DNA of 64,000 nucleotides, from assembly GCF_009734425.1 (NCBI RefSeq), contig NZ_CP046455.1:2046001-2110000 (forward strand). The letters run 5' to 3'. Position numbers and translations under genes: made by a program. Source of the DNA: Corynebacterium occultum (lineage in GTDB: Bacteria; Actinomycetota; Actinomycetes; Mycobacteriales; Mycobacteriaceae). Below the pieces are notes generated by a model, which was not told the DNA's origin, searched no databases, and saw only the letters and a program-made list of their open reading frames with translations. Below, piece after piece: positions 37,735 to 45,832 of the stretch. Position 1 is the stretch's first letter. Each line of letters begins with the position of its first letter.

Positions 37735-38673
37735 ATGTCCCATATCCGACCTCTCCAACAGAAGAAGATCAACCTTCTGGAGCGGATTCTTGTGCTGACC
37801 TTGGTGCTGCTGCTGGTGTCGACGCTGTTGAAGACTGCTGCGGGGATCTTCAGTGGCTCCATCGGTTTCTATGCTGATGCGGTCGCCTGCCTGCTGCTGC
37901 TGTTGACTACGTTGTTGGCGATTTCCCGGCTGCGGCGCACCGCCGTGCCGCAGTTGATCACCTTTGGTCGGGCGGACCGTAGTTATGCCCGGATCTTCAG
38001 CGTGATGTTCACGGTGCTGTCCCTGGGGTTGATCACCTTGGTGTCCTGGCATCTGATTGATGCCACGCCGCTGCAGCTGCCGGTTCCGGCGCTGGGGTCG
38101 GCGGGATTGGCGTGGTTGTTCATGTTCAGCCTGGCGGTGTACCTGCAGCGTTCTTCCCGCTACTACCGCCTGGAGATCCTGGGCACCGGGGCCCGCTACC
38201 TGTGGTTGGGGATCCTCACCTCCACGCTGATCCTGCTCGCCGTGGCACTCACCTTCTGGACCGGCTGGTCATGGCTGGATGCCCTGATCGGCTTCCTACA
38301 GGCCCTGGTGCTGCTCTATGTGGCGTATCAGCTCTGGACCCGCAGCGCCGCCACCCAACCCCGGGTGCCGGCGTCGGCGGAGGAGCTGCGCGAACTCAAG
38401 GATCTGCTGCACCATTTCGCGGAACCCCGGCAGATCAGCTTCTCGGCGATCCATGGTGTCCGGATCGGTGAACGCCTGCATTTCACCGTCATCATGGGGG
38501 TTCCGGAGACCTGGACCGTGGTGAAGGCACAGCGCAGCGCCGATGCACTGGAGCAGGAGATTCTGCAGCATTTCGGGGGCGCGAGGGTGGAGATCCACCT
38601 GGAATCTTCGGAGGTGTTCCAGGACCCCGGTTTCCACCAGGAGCATGTCACCCGGGAGGATTTCCGGGGCTGA
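37735..38673 (+). CDS. Cation diffusion facilitator-like membrane protein with altered metal-site motifs
   Basis: A 312-residue protein with about six membrane helices in the first 210 residues and a soluble C-terminal domain (FSAIHGVRIGERLHFTVIMGVPETWTV), the CDF layout. In metal-transporting CDFs, helix II has D-x3-D or H-x3-D and helix V H/D-x3-D; here helix II reads GFYADAVACLL and helix V reads GTGARYLWLGILTS, so the canonical quartet is not complete. AAGGAA precedes the ATG. Either an inactive member or a transporter of another cation. Confidence 0.75.
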   Translation: MSHIRPLQQKKINLLERILVLTLVLLLVSTLLKTAAGIFSGSIGFYADAVACLLLLLTTLLAISRLRRTAVPQLITFGRADRSYARIFSVMFTVLSLGLITLVSWHLIDATPLQLPVPALGSAGLAWLFMFSLAVYLQRSSRYYRLEILGTGARYLWLGILTSTLILLAVALTFWTGWSWLDALIGFLQALVLLYVAYQLWTRSAATQPRVPASAEELRELKDLLHHFAEPRQISFSAIHGVRIGERLHFTVIMGVPETWTVVKAQRSADALEQEILQHFGGARVEIHLESSEVFQDPGFHQEHVTREDFRG

Positions 38674-38709
38674 GTCACATGTCCCTCACCGAGCAGCTGC
38701 CCCGGCGGC

Positions 38710-39228
38710 TCAACCCCGGGGGACCACATACTCCCTTAACTGGGCATCCCCGGGCTGCAGCTTCTCCCAGGTTCCCTCGAACTCCAGAACGGCAATGGCG
38801 CTGGTGGGGAATTTCAGGTCCATGCTGGCCCAGCCGGGATGGTTGTCCCGGGTGGCCACTTCCCGCACCAGGTCCTGCACCCCGGGCCAGTGTCCCAGGA
38901 AGAGCACCGTGCCGGCCGACTCCGGTAAGGCGGTGATCAGTTCCCGAAAGGAGGATACCGGGGACTCATACATCTGCTCGTGGTAGCTGATCCCCGTGGC
39001 ACGGGCCCCACCATCCTCGACTCTTTCCCAGGTCAGGCGGGTGCGGGCAGCGGTGGAGCAGAGCACATGGTCGATATCGCCGATCTGCTCCGCCAACCAC
39101 TGCCCGGCGGCGAATCCATCTCGGATGCCACGTTTGTTCAGGGGGCGTTCGTGGTCGGGTTCCGGGGTCGCCCAGGAGGACTTGGCGTGCCGCATCACCA
39201 GCAGACGGTGGGAGGTGGTGGAATTCAT
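38710..39228 (-). CDS. SixA-like histidine phosphatase
   Basis: A 172-residue phosphatase starting MNSTTSHRLLVMRHAKSSWA. The RHAKSSW motif (residues 13-19) contains the phosphorylated His; GHWPGVQDL near 122 contains the second catalytic His. Short histidine phosphatases of the SixA type remove phosphate from phosphohistidine or small substrates. Divergent from the glycosyltransferase; converges with the CDF-like gene. Confidence 0.9.
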   Translation of the reverse strand: MNSTTSHRLLVMRHAKSSWATPEPDHERPLNKRGIRDGFAAGQWLAEQIGDIDHVLCSTAARTRLTWERVEDGGARATGISYHEQMYESPVSSFRELITALPESAGTVLFLGHWPGVQDLVREVATRDNHPGWASMDLKFPTSAIAVLEFEGTWEKLQPGDAQLREYVVPRG

Positions 39229-39335
39229 ACCGCCACCCTAGTCACCCCTTCCTGACCTCGGGGTGGCCCGGTGGAGGTGGGTCAACACGGCGTCGATAAG
39301 CGAATGTGGCGGAGGGGCGGCATAGAATCAGCGGT

Positions 39336-40559
39336 GTGTCCCTACTCCCCCAGCGCGTGGCCGCGGTGCTGCTGTGGCTGCTCGGTCGTCTGAGCATCCT
39401 CGCCCTTGTCGGTATTGATGACTACACCGTCATCAATGATGTCGCCTACTACCACCGTGGCATCACTGAAGGCACCCTCCCGGAATACCCGGAGCCCGCC
39501 CTCTGGCTGCTTTACCCGCTGCATGCCCTCTTCCCCGGTGATGCCGACATGTTCACCCTCGCCTATGTCGGCCTCTGGTTGCTTCTCGACGTCGCATTCT
39601 GCCTCTGGTTGGCGCGGGGCAGACACGGGGCGGGGCTCTGGTTCTGGCTGTTGTTCAGCACCGCCTGCGGCCCGATGCTGGTGTTCCGCATGGATCTGGT
39701 ACCCGCCCTGCTGGTCGGGGTGGCCGCCCTGGGGGTGCTGCACAACTCCCGGATCTCGGCGGTCGCCCTGGGTTATGCCACCGCGGTGAAACTCTGGCCC
39801 GGGGTGCTGGCCGCCGGTCTGGTGGCCGGGTGGAGGGAACGACGGACCTGGCGGCAGCTGTTCTGGTTCCTGGGAACCCTGCTGCTCAGCGCCGCGATCA
39901 CCGCCGTCTTCTTCGGCCCGGACAGGGTGCTGTCCCCCCTGAACTATCAGGGGGAGCGGGGATTACAGGTGGAGTCAGTGGCGGCCACCCCCTTTGTGCT
40001 GCTGGCCTGGCTCCAACCCGATCAATGGCAGATCTCCTATGCCCCCTCCAAGAGTTTTGAGATCCAGGGCCTGGGCACCGGCATCGCCGCCCAGCTCTGT
40101 TCGGTGGCTATGCTGGCCCTGCTGCTCTTCGCCTTCGGGTTCGCGCTGCGTCGTTTCCTGCGCGGTGGTTGGCACCCCCATTCCACCCTGGCCTTCTGGC
40201 TGGTGGTGCTCATCGCGTTGATCGTGGTGAACAAGGTCTTCTCCACCCAGTACCTGCTCTGGATGGGCCCCCTGCTCGCCGCCTGCCTGGTGGGCACCGC
40301 TGGCCGGGAAGGTGGTGTCCCCCGGCCGTTGAAGATACTGACCTGGCTGGCCATCCCCACCGCAGCACTGGGCACCCTGGTCTATCCGGTCTTCTATGAC
40401 CAGCTGGTTGATGCCGACCCTCAGCTGATCGCGGTGGTCATCCTGAGCCTGCGCAATATCGCCATGCTGGGACTGCTCTGGCAGGCCATTGCCTGGCTAC
40501 GCCTGGAGCTGCGGACTGAGGGGAAAGAGCACTCCCGGGATAAGGTGCACCACCCATGA
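39336..40559 (+). CDS. Polytopic membrane glycosyltransferase (GT87-like)
   Basis: A 407-residue protein with about ten membrane helices. Early in the sequence DYTVINDVAYYHRG (about 31-44), with acidic residues in the first outside loop, and YPLHALFPGD match the GT-C type polyprenyl-phosphate-mannose-dependent transferases of GT87 in mycolate-containing bacteria. The GTG at 39336 is 7 nt after TAGAAT (39323-39328), so the message is probably leaderless; a GTG 30 nt upstream is in frame but lies before the promoter box. The acceptor is unknown. Confidence 0.8.
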   Translation: MSLLPQRVAAVLLWLLGRLSILALVGIDDYTVINDVAYYHRGITEGTLPEYPEPALWLLYPLHALFPGDADMFTLAYVGLWLLLDVAFCLWLARGRHGAGLWFWLLFSTACGPMLVFRMDLVPALLVGVAALGVLHNSRISAVALGYATAVKLWPGVLAAGLVAGWRERRTWRQLFWFLGTLLLSAAITAVFFGPDRVLSPLNYQGERGLQVESVAATPFVLLAWLQPDQWQISYAPSKSFEIQGLGTGIAAQLCSVAMLALLLFAFGFALRRFLRGGWHPHSTLAFWLVVLIALIVVNKVFSTQYLLWMGPLLAACLVGTAGREGGVPRPLKILTWLAIPTAALGTLVYPVFYDQLVDADPQLIAVVILSLRNIAMLGLLWQAIAWLRLELRTEGKEHSRDKVHHP

Positions 40560-41047
40560 CTCTGAACCTGAGCCTGGTGCCCATTGATGAGGACCCGAAC
40601 CTGGCGGCTATCCGGGCAATACTGTCCCGGCACGGGATCTTGAGCGATCAGCGCTGGCTCTGCCGGGAATTTGGCGGGGCCGAAATGCATTTCGAGACCT
40701 CCTGGCTGGGTGAGGGAGCCTCCTCCTTCTACGGGCAGATATTCCAGGCCGAACTGAACCTCCCCCAATGTGAACTGCTCTTCGAGCTGGCGGTGGAGGG
40801 CAACCTGGTGCTGACCCCTGAGCTAGGGCCACCGCATCTGCTGGTCTGCGGGAACACCCATAGCCCGGAGGAGGTCCATGATGAAACAGCCCCACCCTGG
40901 CTGGAGGAGATATGTTTCCTGGACTCGGCCCGGCAGCTGCATGACTGCCTCCACGGGGAGTGGGAAACCTTCCGCAGCACCTTCCTGGATCAGGGCACGG
41001 ACTGGGGGCCACGGGAACAATGGCCGGAATCCGGTCAACTGGGTTAG
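40556..41047 (+). CDS. Hypothetical soluble protein coupled to the glycosyltransferase gene
   Basis: A 163-residue acidic protein starting MTLNLSLVPIDEDPNLAAIR. Its ATG overlaps the glycosyltransferase stop (ATGA), indicating coupling. The content is soluble and mixed alpha/beta, with GNLVLTPELGPPHLLVCGNT and three cysteines spread over the C-terminal half. I do not recognise a family. Confidence 0.7.
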   Translation: MTLNLSLVPIDEDPNLAAIRAILSRHGILSDQRWLCREFGGAEMHFETSWLGEGASSFYGQIFQAELNLPQCELLFELAVEGNLVLTPELGPPHLLVCGNTHSPEEVHDETAPPWLEEICFLDSARQLHDCLHGEWETFRSTFLDQGTDWGPREQWPESGQLG

Positions 41048-41181
41048 GCGGAGCCGAAGGGGACTTGAACAGGCGGTTTCAGAAGCATAACTTTTCCGGC
41101 ATTCAGTCCCCGAGCATCTGAAACTGCTGTCATCATGACGGCTGTCACCGTATTTTCACCGATATCGGGAGGATGTCCACC

Positions 41182-41652
41182 ATGAGTCTCCGCGTTCTGA
41201 AGATCTCCGCCGCCCTCACCTTCGCCACCGCCCTGACAGTGGGTGGTGCCACCGCCACCGCCCAGACTGCTCCCCTGCAGTACACCAATGCCGCCGGGGA
41301 TGTGCGGTGCACCTTCTATCCCCGGGCGGAAGGCACCCATGTGCTCTGTGTTTCGGATGCCCCCGGCAGCAGGGCCGCCAACCCGGAATGTAACCCACCC
41401 CAGGCGCTGATCCCCAGCCTGGTGATCAACACCCGCAATGAAACCTTCACCAACTGCTGGAACCAGGGCATGGACGGCACCCCGCAGGCCCTGCAACCCG
41501 GACAGAGCCGCAATATCGGCACCAAGTCCGTCTTCGCTGACCCCGCCGGTGGCCTGGTCATCTGGGATAACCGTAACTTCCAGTCCTTAGGTTATGCCGG
41601 CACCGGAGACCTCTACGGTTTCTCCTTCACCAGCGGTTCCTCCGGTTCCTGA
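41182..41652 (+). CDS. Small secreted protein of unknown function
   Basis: A 156-residue protein from the ATG at 41182, chosen because GGGAGG (about 41166) is about 10 nt upstream; an ATG at 41173 is in frame but too close. A classic signal peptide (MSLRVLKISAALTFATALTV ... ATATAQ) precedes a mature domain of about 130 residues with four cysteines, probably two disulfides (VRCTFYPR, HVLCVSD, PECNPP, TNCWNQG). A small secreted cysteine-containing domain; function unknown. Confidence 0.8.
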   Translation: MSLRVLKISAALTFATALTVGGATATAQTAPLQYTNAAGDVRCTFYPRAEGTHVLCVSDAPGSRAANPECNPPQALIPSLVINTRNETFTNCWNQGMDGTPQALQPGQSRNIGTKSVFADPAGGLVIWDNRNFQSLGYAGTGDLYGFSFTSGSSGS

Positions 41653-41714
41653 GCGCCCCCGCCCAGGGGAGGCCCGACACCATCAGGATCCCCAGTTTGC
41701 GACAGGGGGGTGGC

Positions 41715-42245
41715 TTAAGGCTTGCGCTTGTGGAAGCCCAGCCGGGGGCGGAAACCCTGGGGATGTTTCAACTGGGCCACCGCATCCCCGATGATCAGAC
41801 GGAAACGGGGGTCCAGTGACGGCAGCTGGGCCACCGTGAACCAGCCGACATCGCTGGACTCCTCATCGCCGATGACCGGGGTGTCATCACCGATCACGCT
41901 CATCCGGATGGCGGTGTCGATGAAATCCACGACATCCCCATTCGGGTAGGTCACCCGGTTCATCGCCCCCACCCCGAGTAGTGCCTCAACCCGGGCCTCC
42001 AGGCCGGTCTCCTCCCTGACCTCCCGCATCGCGGTCTCGGCGGGTTCCTCACCGGGTTCACAGATCCCGCAGACCGGGGTCCAGTTGCCGTTGTCGGCAC
42101 GCTTGACCAGCAGCACCTCCGGCACCGCCCAGATCGGGGCATCCGGGGCGACATCGCGGATCACGATCGCGCTCACAGCCGGCAGGAAGAGCGGATCATG
42201 GCCGATCTTTTTGCGCAGCTCAACAATGAATTCAGGGGTGGCCAC
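41715..42245 (-). CDS. Nudix hydrolase
   Basis: A 176-residue protein with the Nudix box spanning GEEPAETAMREVREETGLEA, where REVREETG binds the metal for pyrophosphate cleavage. The N-terminus MATPEFIVELRKKIGHDPLF and the segment LPAVSAIVIRDV are usual for the actinobacterial ADP-ribose/MutT-like subgroup. The substrate is unknown. Transcribed in the same direction as the two small genes to its right. Confidence 0.9.
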   Translation of the reverse strand: MATPEFIVELRKKIGHDPLFLPAVSAIVIRDVAPDAPIWAVPEVLLVKRADNGNWTPVCGICEPGEEPAETAMREVREETGLEARVEALLGVGAMNRVTYPNGDVVDFIDTAIRMSVIGDDTPVIGDEESSDVGWFTVAQLPSLDPRFRLIIGDAVAQLKHPQGFRPRLGFHKRKP

Positions 42246-42346
42246 ATCAGTTCCTTTATTGATCAGTTCTTCTCAGATCCCCCCTGGGTTAGCAGAGGGA
42301 ATCCCATGGAGGGTTGGTACAGGGGGTTGGTATCAGGGGAAAGGGG

Positions 42347-42523
42347 TTATTCCCCGTTTCCGGTTTCTGTTCCACCCTGGTCCCTGCCCTCAGCAGGGCG
42401 GTCCTCAGCAGAGGCTTCCTCTTCAGCCTTGCGGGCGGCTGCCTCTGCCTTGATCTGTGCCGCGAAGCGTTCCGGATCAAACTCCAGAAAATATTCCGCA
42501 CCCATCTGATGTTCCTGAGCCAT
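42347..42523 (-). CDS. 58-residue hypothetical protein
   Basis: A short gene, ATG at 42523 with AGAGGAGAG upstream at a good distance. Begins MAQEHQMGAEYFLEFDPERF and continues as an acidic, Ala/Glu-rich helix. A strong ribosome site and clean start and stop support it. It overlaps the 3' end of the next upstream frame by 47 nt. Confidence 0.6.
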   Translation of the reverse strand: MAQEHQMGAEYFLEFDPERFAAQIKAEAAARKAEEEASAEDRPAEGRDQGGTETGNGE

Positions 42524-42806
42524 GTGCAGCTCTCCTCTCGACTAGTTCTTGTCCCCCCATTGTGCCTGTCCCACCGAGGTAATGACGCGCCAGGTCCGCC
42601 CATACCCGATCCGCACGGTTGAGCAGTCTCAGGCAGCGACGACGGTCCGTAGCCACCTCAATCTCCAACAGAAGAGCACGGGTCTGGCGGGCCTCCCCCA
42701 GCAGTTGCTGCACCCGGAAGGCATCCGGGTCCCGGGAGTCGGTGAAACGCAGTCCCTCGATCCGCTCTTCGAAATCGGTGCCGATGCCCTGGGTCCGATC
42801 GAGCAT
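42477..42806 (-). CDS. Hypothetical protein next to the IS5-type insertion
   Basis: A 109-residue frame from an ATG at 42806, 35 nt from the IS5-type element. The first 90 residues (FRVQQLLGEARQTRALLLEI, RRRCLRLLNRADRVWADLARHY) are a convincing charged helical protein; the last ~20 are Gly/Ser-rich and less convincing. A stop codon directly precedes the ATG in frame, so the gene was probably not cut by the IS, but its promoter may have been displaced. No family recognised. Confidence 0.45.
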   Translation of the reverse strand: MLDRTQGIGTDFEERIEGLRFTDSRDPDAFRVQQLLGEARQTRALLLEIEVATDRRRCLRLLNRADRVWADLARHYLGGTGTMGGQELVERRAAHGSGTSDGCGIFSGV

Positions 42807-42841
42807 TCACCATTTGAAAAGGAATGCTGTGAGTAGTCGTG

Positions 42842-43739
42842 GAGGCTTATTCATAGGCCGTTGTAGAACATCATTCCGATGATCGCTCGAATGACGTTTG
42901 TGAAGTCCTCGATCGGACGTCGATATCTCGTTTTCAGGATGTGCCAGTTCTTCAGATGTGCATTCACTCGCTCGATGACCGCCCGGTAGCTATTGACCTG
43001 CCGGTTGTAGTCTTTGTCTTCTTGCGTCAGGCTGCCGTTTCTGGGTTTCCGGATCGGGTGTGTGCAGTGCCAACCGATATAGCCTTTGTCGGCGGTGACA
43101 TTCCAGGGCTGTCCCTCGGGGTCGGGGAAGTTGGATTCTCGGATACACCGCAGATCGTGCCAGGCCCCGGGTTTCGGATCGGGGGCCCACATCAGGTGTC
43201 CGTCCAGATCACAGGCCACCTGGAGGTTGAGCCCGGTGGTCTTGTGTTTCCCGGAGTAGAGGTCGTGGTGGTCGTTCCAGTCCCAGCAGGTCACCAGGGT
43301 TCCATCGATGACAAGCGTGCCAACGAAGGTCTCGAAGTCGGCGGGCGTGGGCCGGTGTTTCTCCAGCAGGCCAGCGATCAGGTCGGTGAAGGTGCTGATG
43401 ATGCGGGAGACGGTGGGCTGGGAAATGCGGTAGGTCTTTGCCAGTGCTTGTTCGGTGCGGTTTTCGCTGAGGTAGTCCAGGGTCAGCAGGACCCGATCTT
43501 CCACGGTCAGGGTACGTCTGCCGTAGGGGATGTCGGCGAGCTGGTCGCAGTGGGTGATGGTCTCGATCAGGCCGAGTAGTTGTGTGTCATTCAGCGGGGC
43601 CGTAGTCTTGCTGGTGGGACTGTTTGTTTGGTTTTTCTTCACACATTAATCGAAACAGGCAGTCCCTTTTTATGTCCCCGCGACACGCCCCACGAGCGGC
43701 GAATGGACTGGGGACGATAAACCCCTATGAATAAGCCTC
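42842..43739 (-). mobile_element. Intact IS5-type insertion sequence (898 bp)
   Basis: 16-bp perfect terminal inverted repeats GAGGCTTATTCATAGG at 42842-42857 and the complement at 43724-43739, flanked by GTG on both sides (42839-42841 and 43740-43742), a 3-bp target duplication. One uninterrupted transposase gene. Three-bp duplications fit the ISL2 or IS1031 groups of the IS5 family. Unlike the other elements in this window, it is not degraded. Confidence 0.93.
42851..43642 (-). CDS. IS5 family transposase
   Basis: A 263-residue transposase. N-terminal helix-turn-helix (LAKTYRISQPTVSRIISTF near residue 65), then the DDE domain: VIDGTLVTCWDWNDHHDLYS holds the first Asp, VTADKGYIGWH the second, and AVIERVNAHLKNWHIL the Glu. 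It ends 9 nt inside the element's left boundary. No frameshift or stop, so it is probably active. Confidence 0.93.
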   Translation of the reverse strand: MKKNQTNSPTSKTTAPLNDTQLLGLIETITHCDQLADIPYGRRTLTVEDRVLLTLDYLSENRTEQALAKTYRISQPTVSRIISTFTDLIAGLLEKHRPTPADFETFVGTLVIDGTLVTCWDWNDHHDLYSGKHKTTGLNLQVACDLDGHLMWAPDPKPGAWHDLRCIRESNFPDPEGQPWNVTADKGYIGWHCTHPIRKPRNGSLTQEDKDYNRQVNSYRAVIERVNAHLKNWHILKTRYRRPIEDFTNVIRAIIGMMFYNGL

Positions 43740-43892
43740 GTGGTAAACCTTAGGAATACTCGAAGATGGGAAACCTGTCTAGAAAATCGACTGCTGCCCA
43801 CTCCAAACGCGGGTGTTTTGGAGATAGGCATCAAGATCTGAGCGGTCCCGCCCCCTCTTATAATCAGTGCCCACAAGAACAAGGACGAGATT

Positions 43893-44363
43893 GTGCTCCC
43901 TCACCACCGACCGACCAGTTCCGAAGAGCTGAAAGCGGATATACGTTCGCGCAGTCGGCCGCCTATGCTTCCACACCACCGACTTTCCAAGGCTCGCTGG
44001 TGGAACTTACCCCTCCCCGAGATCCTCTTTCTGATCGTCGGATTCGTCTTTCAACGAATCTATCCAGATCCGCTCTCCACCGTGAACCGTCTCGCAATGA
44101 ACGCAGAGACCGCGGGATGGAGCGCACTTATCGTCGGAATACCCCTACTGTTTATCCCGCTGCGAGTGTTCTGGTTCGACATCGCCTACATAGTAGTTGG
44201 GTTCCTGCTTTATCAGTTCATGCAACAGAATTTTGCTGGTCAGCCGATTATCTTTCTCGGCCTTGTGCTATTTCTGGGCATGGGCATGATGGTGTCTGGC
44301 GCGTCCTACCTGGTTCGTCGAGGATTGGCTTATCTCTTCGCTCGTAGGCGGGCTCAGCAGTAG
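43893..44363 (+). CDS. Small membrane protein, family shared with remnant at 32957
   Basis: A 156-residue protein from a GTG at 43893 (AAGGACGAG upstream). Residues 1-6 and 25-30 repeat LPHHR, and the polar N-terminus is followed by four hydrophobic segments (about 41-53, 78-95, 97-112 and 118-135). The C-terminal PIIFLGLVLFLGMGMMVSGA is shared with the remnant. Unknown function; by analogy with the gene next to the LGFP toxin-like protein it could be an immunity or membrane accessory protein. Confidence 0.65.
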   Translation: MLPHHRPTSSEELKADIRSRSRPPMLPHHRLSKARWWNLPLPEILFLIVGFVFQRIYPDPLSTVNRLAMNAETAGWSALIVGIPLLFIPLRVFWFDIAYIVVGFLLYQFMQQNFAGQPIIFLGLVLFLGMGMMVSGASYLVRRGLAYLFARRRAQQ

Positions 44364-44439
44364 AACGGCGACACAAGACATTCTGTGAATAAACCGGCGG
44401 TCGGCGCCTCGGGGCTGGGACTTTCGGAAAGGAATGCTC

Positions 44440-44829
44440 ATGACGGATCCTCTCGATAAGCCGACCTGGGTTGCCATCGGCTTTCTCGGTTGTGGTGCGC
44501 TACTGGTTGTTGTTGCCGCTCTCCAGATGAATCCGATGGCGAATAACGGGACCACTCTTACATGGTCTTCTTTCGTAGTGGGAAGTGTGGCGTTAGCAGT
44601 ATCCTTCGTGCTCTTTAACGTTGCCGTAGCTCTTCGGGAAGCTTCCTGGGTGGACGTTGGGATCTGCGTGCTTATCGGAGTCGTGTTGGTTGGTGGTTCT
44701 ATGCTCTGGTTGCACCCCATGGCAGGCGAACCAGTCATTTTTCATCCCGCACTTGCGCCGAGAGTGCTGGGGACGATATGGCTTTTCGCTGCAGTGGTTA
44801 ACGCCCTACGGGCCGGAAACCGGTTTTGA
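44440..44829 (+). CDS. Small four-helix membrane protein
   Basis: A 129-residue protein from the ATG at 44440, preceded by AAAGGA at 7 nt; another ATG 6 nt upstream lies within that spacing. Four hydrophobic segments separated by short loops (VAIGFLGCGALLVVVAALQM, then FVVGSVALAVSFVLFNVAVAL, VDVGICVLIGVVLVGGSMLW and the C-terminal IWLFAAVVNALRAG). No family recognised. Follows the 156-residue membrane gene by 76 nt. Confidence 0.7.
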   Translation: MTDPLDKPTWVAIGFLGCGALLVVVAALQMNPMANNGTTLTWSSFVVGSVALAVSFVLFNVAVALREASWVDVGICVLIGVVLVGGSMLWLHPMAGEPVIFHPALAPRVLGTIWLFAAVVNALRAGNRF

Positions 44830-45015
44830 AGTTTCGAAAAAGTCGCCAAACGAAGTTTCAAGTCATAGTGGAGGGCTTTCAGCTTGGCGTGTCAGCCTCT
44901 CTAAAAAGTGGCGATCAGGGAATGCCCGAATCCTCCTGCTCTCTTTGCTTTGCAAATAAAGGCGCTACTCTAACTTCGCATACCGTATGCCCCACTACTG
45001 GAAGAGGATCCCACT

Positions 45016-45183
45016 ATGCCAACTATCGGCCTTACCGAGATTGTGATCATGTTACTTATGCTGGCAGTTCTCACTGCGGTGCTCTACGTTCTTGTCTTGC
45101 TGATCAAGATGCTACGTAAGGCTAGTCGCAGGCTAGATCGGTTGGAGACCCCTCGACAGGATCAAGGTCCCTTGCGTAGATGA
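45016..45183 (+). CDS. 55-residue single-helix membrane protein
   Basis: ATG at 45016 with AGAGGA upstream. MPTIGLTEIVIMLLMLAVLT continues as one hydrophobic helix (about 8-31), then a strongly basic tail KMLRKASRRLDRLETPRQ. A small inner-membrane peptide with the positive end inside. It follows two other small membrane genes in the same direction; no function can be assigned. Confidence 0.6.
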   Translation: MPTIGLTEIVIMLLMLAVLTAVLYVLVLLIKMLRKASRRLDRLETPRQDQGPLRR

Positions 45184-45255
45184 CCTTTTGGCTAGGGGAA
45201 AATTAGCGGATCCCCAAATGGAGCCGCAGGGAAGAGAGATCTGACCCCGAGATAG

Positions 45256-45354
45256 CTCACTCCGAGCATTTATTCGACCTACTTGGGACATTTGCTGGCA
45301 TCATCTAAAAACGCCATTTGAAGTTGCTAAAAAGTCACTGAAGCTGCAAGTCAC
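45256..45354 (+). repeat. IS-end repeat, copy 3 of 3 (degenerate)
   Basis: CTCACTCCGAGCATTTATTC...GAAGTTGCTAAAAAG...GCTGCAAGTCACACC aligns with 36053-36160 in the same orientation, with about 20-25 percent differences. No transposase sequence is attached. It marks the outer edge of the accessory DNA before thrC. Confidence 0.8.
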
Positions 45355-45457
45355 ACCCTTAGCCGAATCCCTGCCAGGTAGCTGATCTCAACACCAAAAC
45401 AAGGACTTGCACCTGCCACCCTCCCTCCCCCAAATTTCCCCCACGGCCACCTGGAAA

Positions 45458-45505
45458 TGAAGAAAAACCGGAGGTCACAATCTCTTTCGAGGTTGTGACC
45501 TCCGG
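45458..45505 (-). terminator. Minus-strand terminator
   Basis: CCGGAGGTCACAA and its exact complement TTGTGACCTCCGG form a 13-bp stem with a 12-nt loop; an A-run before the left arm gives the minus-strand U-tail. It overlaps the end of the possible small frame at 45475-45639. Confidence 0.8.
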
Positions 45506-45639
45506 CCGTTGCAGTTCGAGAACCGTTCATGACCTCGCCGGTAGTGGCTGTCCGCCAATTCCCGGGAGACACCGCCTTGGCGGGGTGCCGAAAGCTCATC
45601 CCGGTCTTTCAGCAGGGTGAACCATCCGGGATCCACCAT
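45475..45639 (-). CDS. Possible 54-residue protein
   Basis: A minus-strand frame starting MVDPGWFTLLKDRDELSAPR with GAGGA 7 nt upstream, ending inside the terminator hairpin. Basic, with no recognised motif. Supported only by the ribosome site and the terminator position; end coordinates may be off by one or two bases. Confidence 0.35.
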   Translation of the reverse strand: MVDPGWFTLLKDRDELSAPRQGGVSRELADSHYRRGHERFSNCNGRRSQPRKRL

Positions 45640-45755
45640 CGTCTATTCCTCATGTTGCCGAAGAACCTGTGATCAAACTTCAGGTGAGGGGTGGGCATGT
45701 CATCTCCCCGCTCTCGAACAGGGCAGCTGCCACCGGAGGTGCTGCAGGGGTACAA

Positions 45756-45808
45756 AAGAAAAATCGCCCCCGGAACCGCAAGGGCTGCGGTCGGTGGGGC
45801 GATTTCCG
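45756..45808 (-). terminator. Terminator after thrC
   Basis: AAATCGCCCC (45761-45770) and GGGGCGATTT (45796-45805) form the stem, with an inner loop; preceded by GAAAA giving the U-tail on the minus strand. Confidence 0.85.
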
Positions 45809-45832
45809 GGAAGCCGGGTCAGTTAAACGGGT

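Larger units (their letters stand above)
45355..45832. other. Intergenic region between accessory DNA and thrC
   Basis: About 480 bp with no sure gene. It contains a minus-strand terminator at about 45460-45505, a possible 54-residue minus-strand frame (45475-45639) and the thrC terminator at about 45758-45806. Confidence 0.5.
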
